Source: Trichostrongylus colubriformis (lineage: Eukaryota > Nematoda > Chromadorea > Rhabditida > Trichostrongylidae). Taken from it: DNA of 64,000 nucleotides. The stretch's first letter is position 1. Each line of letters opens with the position of its first letter. The translations under genes were made by a program, and so were the position numbers. This document shows, in pieces, positions 58,180-64,000 of this stretch. The notes under the pieces were generated by a model. That model was not told the DNA's origin. It was given only the letters and a program-made list of their open reading frames with translations, and did not search any database. Location of the stretch: positions 48,556,203 through 48,620,202 of the forward strand of contig OZ022257.1 in the NCBI GenBank assembly GCA_963978905.1, given 5' to 3'.

Positions 58180-61100
58180 CTGAAAATATGATACGCACGA
58201 ATTTCTTTCGCATTTGAAGTCACTTAGATATGAGTACTTCGACACAACCATAAGACATAATGCTAGGCCTCATGACTGTATCATACTGGCTAGAATAAAC
58301 AGTCCATTCCCACCATAAAGAAAAGGATACAGTTTGGTGTCAGTCAATCCCTTCTTGGGATGCGCCCCGCATCATAGTACCATCATGATTCTATTCAGAA
58401 TCATGATGGTAGATGGCTCATGATTTGCGGGGGCCAGCCGATGTACAAGTCAGTGCTTTTATCCTCCCAAACGAATATGATATCAATTCATGATAACCGG
58501 AGGGATGGAAGGCTTGGCTGGCCTGTGCGGGCGTTGATGCTGGATTTGTTCCGCGTGAGAAAGGAAGTACTCGCCACCTGTCATGACACCACCTCCGTCT
58601 ATAATCTAGCCATATACAGTCAATAAATATGGCACCCGTTTTCAGCGATGACAATTAGACGTTTCACCTAGGGAAGGCAGACTATGGCCTCGCTGACGTA
58701 CATGATAGCACACTACTTCATTAATTCAGGGTCCAGTAGCACAAAAAAGCAAGATAGGCGAACGCGTCATATGAGCTAGGAGACCAGGTGCGTTTTTGAA
58801 GGGTTCCAAGCATCAAGCATGCATTGTTGGGATGTAGTTCCTACCGGATTGAGAGAATAAGCCTGCACGATATAAAGATCCTAATTACCTCATTCATTGG
58901 TCGATCGGGCCTCGCTCTTTCTGCGAATTTCCTGAAGACATCTAAGTCGCAATACAATTGTCCTTCACAGAGATCAATAAATTGTGTTACCGGATCAAGT
59001 GTGGCATTTCCCTCACGTTGATGGTACCTTAGCTGGAAAACTTGTTTCAAAGCAGCAAGTAATGCTTGCAATATGTAGCGGAACATATGTAATCTCAGCC
59101 ATGAAAAAGTTTCTCGGGCAAGTGAACTAACTTTGAAATAAGGTTTATTCTCGGTCTTATTTATCCATAACTCGATAAACGCAGCAGCGGAGAAATCTGG
59201 ATATCCGGAAGAGCCGATAACTTTGCTTTGGATGCCCAATATGGCGAGGAAAGCATAAAGTGTAGTGTCATGCTGAACATCTTACTGAATCGATTTCTAA
59301 AAGTTATGTCATACACCACATATTTTCATTTTTCTTTTATTCTTGGAGGCGCATAGAGAGTAGCGTGGTAAAGCAATGAGTGATCGGATTGGCGACACTT
59401 TCCCCGACTATAATTATTTACAGTGGTGCAGAACTTACGAAATTTATCACGCTGACAGAACCGATACAACCACCACTAATTTTTGGAAAAAAAGTCAGAC
59501 CCGATGGAATGGGTCCAATTTCTGTGCTGTATCTTCATTGTTGACCCAATTCAGTAAGAATCTCACCGCTGAGTAGACATAGTACTTCAGACCATTTATC
59601 CATTTGCAGTCTGAACTGGTTTTATTTAAACATTCCAGCTTGATATTCATGTGCATATTGATATCGTTAAAGAGAGGTCCGCCACGAATTTTCTGCAGTT
59701 CGTTTCCGACGTCGAGGTTGTTCATTATTAATGTTTTATCTGAAGACTGACCTTGCTTTATAATTTAATAAACTATCTGTTTGGAAAATCCAAATTGATT
59801 TGAAGCTTTTGTGTAGGATAGAAAGCAAACGCATTATTTCAAATCTGCAGTTGACATCACACGAACAGTGCTTTCGTCTTTAGGGCAACAGTGATCCCCA
59901 AACATCATTTCGACACTCGACACTTAGCTTGTACGAAAGATATACATAGAGTACGGGCTCGAATCCCTTCCGAGACCTAAGCTTTTGCCATTATTTCACC
60001 TTACTTGTAACAGCTAATCGCATTGTTTTGCATATGCCATTGTCGTATCGATTTTACATGACGTAATACGTTTTGATCTTGTCTCTTGAAGTTATCCGCG
60101 CTATCGATCTAGCCTAAAGATTGCGCCGGGAGAGCCCCTCTATAAGTCACGAGCCATCTAGTCTGTCACGAAGTTGGCCTTCCATCTGTCCCTTAGCTGT
60201 TTCTCTCCTCGGAGTCCGACAGTGCTGAAGGTGCCCCTCGAATGTAATTTTTGTAAACAACCCTTGATAAATTTTAATTGATCCTTCATCTCTGCGTTGT
60301 ATTAATTAAGCGTTGCCTCTTATTATTCGTGTAGCCAATGAATAGCTGTTTCGCTTGTGGTCCACATCCGTAACTGTTTGACCCAGTGCTATATCTCCCT
60401 ATATATGTATAAAGCATTTTTAGGCGGAAATAAAATTCTTGAGCGACGGTCTTGCGAGATTCTGTGCTGATCCTCTGACCTTATATGGTGCCAAGATCAA
60501 AACGTAGCATAGTTTTCGACGAAGCCCATGGTGATTGCATAGCGAGACATTTTTCAGCGAAAAAGATGGGTCCTATGTTGAAAAAAGGTTTCTGGAAGAG
60601 CTTGAACAAAAATGTAGCCATGTGGGTGCGAAGGTATTGTAAGTGCATCCTATCAAGGCCTATACCGCACTCGTTCCCATTGCTCAAGCGGACTAGGTTC
60701 CCATACATCGAGCGTGTCTGCGCGGACGCCTTAGCAATGGGAACGAGTGCGAATTGCATCAAGTACGTGCTGATATTGATAGACCAATTTTCCAAATAGC
60801 TGGGAGCTTACGCTGTGAAGGACAAAGCGGTCAAAACAGTAGCACCCTTGATCCTCCGCTGGAATTCCGAGGGCGGCCGCTGCAAGACGGCTTTATACTG
60901 ACTAGGGATCTCGTAAATAAGGTGGTGGATAAACTCGCGAAACTGTCAGGAAGCAAGTGCAGTGACGAAAGGGTTAACTTTCGAGAAAACGTAGCATCTA
61001 TGAAAGCAATCGGAACAATGCATAAATGCTGAAAAAGAAATCAAGTTTCCAGATTGCTGGGTCACGTGGTTGCCCGACGGGGTGTGCTCCCAAATACGGC

Positions 61101-63469
61101 AATCGGTAGCAGTCTGTTATTCCTTATTCATGGGTTTGGCTCAACGGTAACGCTCAATTCGGTCCCCGAGTGCCGAGTTAGGCTAGCTTGTATTGACTTT
61201 AATGGTTATGAAAGAATTGATACGCGGTTTGAAGCTAATAAAGGATGAAATTAGAGGGTAAAACGCCATTGTAAATGGGTAATAGGGCAATAAGAACGGA
61301 GTCAGCAAGCACTGAAAGCCCAAGATATTGGAGAGGATGTACATGAGAATGCTGAGGGAAAATGGTAGCTGAACACTCTAAGTTAATATTTGCTGGAGTC
61401 GCCCTTTTAAAGACATTCCCGCGCGTACTCATCTCGACTGGTGTCTACCCTTCAATTCTAACGGTTCGAGAGGATGCCTCTCGAAAAGAGCTCCCCTAAC
61501 GCGGCACCATCATGGCTCCAGCCCAAGTTCGATAGATGGGATGAATATTTTGAAAGGTTTGGTCAACTTTTTGTTCTTCTCCTCGATATGCAGAGAGACA
61601 AAATTAAATTCTCAAAAAACTCGATGATCTAGAACGAAAAGCGGCCAAGGAATTAGATCTTAAGGAGAATCCCAGGTCAGCTCTTTATAGAACATTAGTG
61701 AAGCTTAGAGCAGGTGCCGATGTCGTTGATGGGAAAGCATCGAGAATTACGTGAGTTGGGTCGGAAGTGGACTGATGCTGCCAGCCGATTTTTGGACAAG
61801 GAGGCAATCAATGAGGTAATCGTCTCCTCAGGTGATAAGGAGCTCCTTCAAGCGTCCAACAGAGGAGAGTTCTCTCCACAAGCATCCGAGAGTCAAATCA
61901 CCTCAAAAATGCTGGGCCTCGCATCATAAAAATTTGTTCAGCAAATCAGGATTTGCGGGGTAGGCTGTTAGAACACATGCGAACTGGTAGACACTCACTA
62001 ACCAAGGAATCCGTGCATTCTTACATCAAAGGGACCACACCAGTGAGGAACTGGAATACGAACGATCCCTTCGCAGGAAAGCTGGCATCATGAATCAAAA
62101 AGAAGGTGAGCTCACCTATGTTGTCCGTGAGCTCACTATACATCTCTCAATGCACTTTCTGCTTGTCAAGTTTCGGTGTGACGAGCAGCTGTTTCCTGTA
62201 TGGAGAACAGAGCTGGATTTCTCTTAGATTTCTGCCGTTGTAGCAGTACAACAATGCGGCGGGATCTCGGGCCCAATTTGATGAAAGTGCAGCGTATCAT
62301 GGATGGCTCGTCCCAGGTGTTGAAGCCCAAAGCTGTAGGGTTTGCAACATTGTTTGTTTGCCTGTCTAGCTGGCTGTGTGACACGAAGAGGGTCCTCGAA
62401 TATGGGTGAGTATCGCCAAACAAGTGGAATGGAAAGGTCAGGAGTCGCTCACATCATGCAGATAAACCAGGAGCATAGTTGGGTCGCATTCACCTGAAGT
62501 ACCTGAAGTTCTGCATAGGATCGAGCATGACGTGACATTTTGGCTTTCGAAGTGAGCCGCACTCTCGATCTGGCTCATAGACTGCTAAGTCACTAGCGAC
62601 TTAGTCCGTTGAGTTGTCCGTCGATTTGTCCTCAAGATGTTCCGCTCCTCGGAGTTTGAGTGCACTGAACCAGTCCCTCAGAATTCAACTTTCATGTACA
62701 ATTCCATTTTTATTTTTGCTCTTGCTTTTGCTTTTATTTTTATTTTCCTAATCCTTTGCGTTGTGTTTGAAAAGCGGTAGGCATGATTCTCGTGTACTCA
62801 ATATATAACTGTTTTGCTTCTCCTTTACCTCCATAAAGGTTTAACCCGGTGCCATATCCGCTATATATGAGCAATTGATGCCTTAGTGACTATTTCAGCT
62901 GACTTTCCCACTTAAACAAGAACCTCTTTAAATAGACTGAAATTGAAGATCTATGACTGAAATTGAAGATCTATGACTCCGTCGTAGTTCACAATTCAAC
63001 TCACTAAATATGCCATTTTGAAAGATTAGCACCTGATCATTAATGGCAGTCATCTTTTCGAAAATTTCATCGTCGAACCATGAATTAACAGCTCTTAATG
63101 TATCGTTTGCATGTATTTGCTGAAATGGAACATAAGAAAGCATGAATACAGGTTTTATCAATATAAAGCACATTCCACGATCTTGGTGGGGCGACACGTG
63201 GATGGATTAAACCGATTCTGTATGAGGGACTCATATCCTCTTAACTGTTGGATTGCTTCGGCAATCCAACAGGTGAAAAGTTAAAGGCCTAAATTGATTC
63301 CATGTCCACAGTGCGATAAAACACAGAATCATCATGGAAGTACTTTCAAGTTTCATACGCTGTGAAAATGTCTTACTTCAACGAGTAATGCGTCCCTTAT
63401 TATCCATAGGTTATCAATATCCACTGGCCATCCGCAGTAAGTAGTCAGGTTTGCAAATAGATCAGCAAC
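58069..63469 (-). CDS. HAP-C: histidine acid phosphatase, 3' half only (exons 6-11)
   Basis: Exons in transcript order: 63469-63377, 63119-63005, 59739-59567, 59272-59132, 59032-58889, 58179-58069. They encode the last 258 residues. The exon boundaries, lengths and phases of exons 6-10 equal those of HAP-A and HAP-B, so these are exons 6-11 of a third paralogue whose exons 1-5 should lie beyond 64000. HD (HDTTLYAFLAILGIQ) opens exon 9. The cysteine missing from HAP-B exon 6 is present (TTYCGW). The intron 9 donor is GTTAGT, next to AAA. Intron 7 (3265 nt) contains a decayed LTR retrotransposon in the opposite orientation. No frame break is seen in the visible exons. The catalytic RHG exon cannot be checked here. 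Confidence 0.88.
58344..58600. repeat. Dispersed repeat R3, copy 2 (HAP-C intron 10)
   Basis: Related to 52529-52790. It contains a local inverted repeat, atcatgattctattcagaat followed by catgat, that the other copy lacks. Confidence 0.65.
59132..59272 (-). CDS. HAP-C exon 9: HD proton-donor motif
   Basis: Opens HDTTLYAFLAILGIQ after acceptor TGTTCAG and ends PYFK before donor GTTAGT. It is 47 codons long like the other two copies. The sequon here is N-K-T. Confidence 0.91.
60057..62905 (+). mobile_element. Decayed LTR retrotransposon (HAP-C intron 7)
   Basis: Two diverged direct repeats, about 60057-60480 and 62526-62905, share an atgacgt start, a ctcctcggagt segment and a gt(t/c)tgaccc-gtgc-atat-c-c-tatatat segment, as expected of old LTRs. 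Between them is integrase-like sequence and eroded frames. The element is antisense to HAP-C. Confidence 0.7.
60487..61032 (+). pseudogene. Retrotransposon integrase fragment (Ty3/Gypsy-like)
   Basis: EAHGDCIARHFSAKK with a downstream CKC gives the HHCC zinc-binding pattern. ERVCADALAMGTS and KYVLILIDQFSK follow, the start of the integrase core with its first Asp. A frameshift near 60800 separates the later part (RDLVNKVVDKLAKLSG). RT and protease were not found. Confidence 0.75.
62940..62986. repeat. Short tandem duplication
   Basis: gactgaaattgaagatctat repeated twice in tandem, just 3' of HAP-C exon 7 on the transcript. Confidence 0.75.
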
Positions 63470-64000
63470 CTGAAGAATCTTTCAGGCTGGGGAAAACAGC
63501 TATATTTGAATTCCTAGGTGAAAGGAAAAAGGTTAGCGTTGGAGTAATTACACTCTCAAAGGCATGGTAGGGGTAGTTAGAACCGAGTATCAAGGCATTA
63601 TCAAATACGAAAATCCAGGTGCTTACTAGTAGTACCAAAGTGAAAATGGAAGGGTGCCTTTAATACAAGTGTCAGCCGCTAAAGAAAGCAATTCTTGTGA
63701 AGCTCGACGACGCTTCTTTTCGTTGTATGTTTTGTTACATATAGTCTTCCTGAACGCGTAGCTTTTATTTGGATAACTCGCTTCAGTATTCTCATTACTC
63801 ACACTACCCCTAATTTTATCCTTGATAAGGATTCGCTGCTGATCAAAAATTGTCGATAGGTGGAAGGGAGGCGCAATCAACGGCTGGGTGGTACAACGCT
63901 CATTCTCACTTTGTGAGATGTGGTTAACGTACTGAAGTTATTCGAAACCTGTGAGATTATCCGTCTATATGGAGAGTCCTATTTTGGCAGCACACCATGC

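Noticed and set aside
63500..64000. Search for HAP-C exon 5
   Set aside because: No segment with the CxRRExLW pattern and flanking splice sites was found, so it probably lies outside the window.

Overview
This window is nuclear DNA from a multicellular eukaryote, most likely a parasitic nematode of the strongylid/hookworm type. The organism is inferred from the gene family, from several very short introns (59 to 153 nt) and from mariner-rich repeats; no species assignment is possible from sequence alone. No bacterial operons, CRISPR array, rRNA or tRNA gene was recognised.

The genic content is one tandem family on the minus strand: three paralogous secreted histidine acid phosphatases (clade-2 histidine phosphatases), in genes of 11 exons. 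HAP-A (19530 to 7318) is complete at 451 aa. HAP-B (50736 to 29061) is complete at 438 aa. HAP-C (63469 to 58069) is represented by exons 6-11 only; its 5' half lies beyond position 64000. All three models were rebuilt here from split reading frames, GT-AG splice sites and mutual alignment. They share exon boundaries and phases: every intron is phase 0 except intron 7, which is phase 1. A and B each have a hydrophobic leader, the RHGDRSP catalytic loop (exon 2), the STD-x-NRT arginine motif (exon 4) and the HD proton-donor motif (exon 9). All three end with a short exon that begins WCNV and has an unrelated tail.

Almost everything else is transposon-derived. 1-7300, downstream of HAP-A: a foldback element of more than 4 kb and a dispersed repeat family. 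7318-19530, HAP-A: its introns carry palindromic elements, a deleted mariner, a TIR/TA element, and a MITE that makes up most of intron 4. 19531-29060, A/B spacer: several MITEs, one with a 9-bp target duplication. 29061-50736, HAP-B: intron 8 holds satellite-like repeats, intron 6 a Penelope-like retroelement broken open by a rearranged Tc1-like element, intron 3 a foldback element containing a second TIR/TA element, and intron 1 a palindrome whose centre holds a mariner derivative plus a mariner relic. 50737-58068, B/C spacer: a perfect 113-bp palindrome, spaced hairpin repeats and a deleted mariner. 59740-63004, HAP-C intron 7: a decayed LTR retrotransposon.

Together this looks like an expanded family of secreted, glycosylated phosphatases. 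The intact exons (35 to 183 nt) persist while the introns have grown to as much as 6.7 kb through nested insertions.
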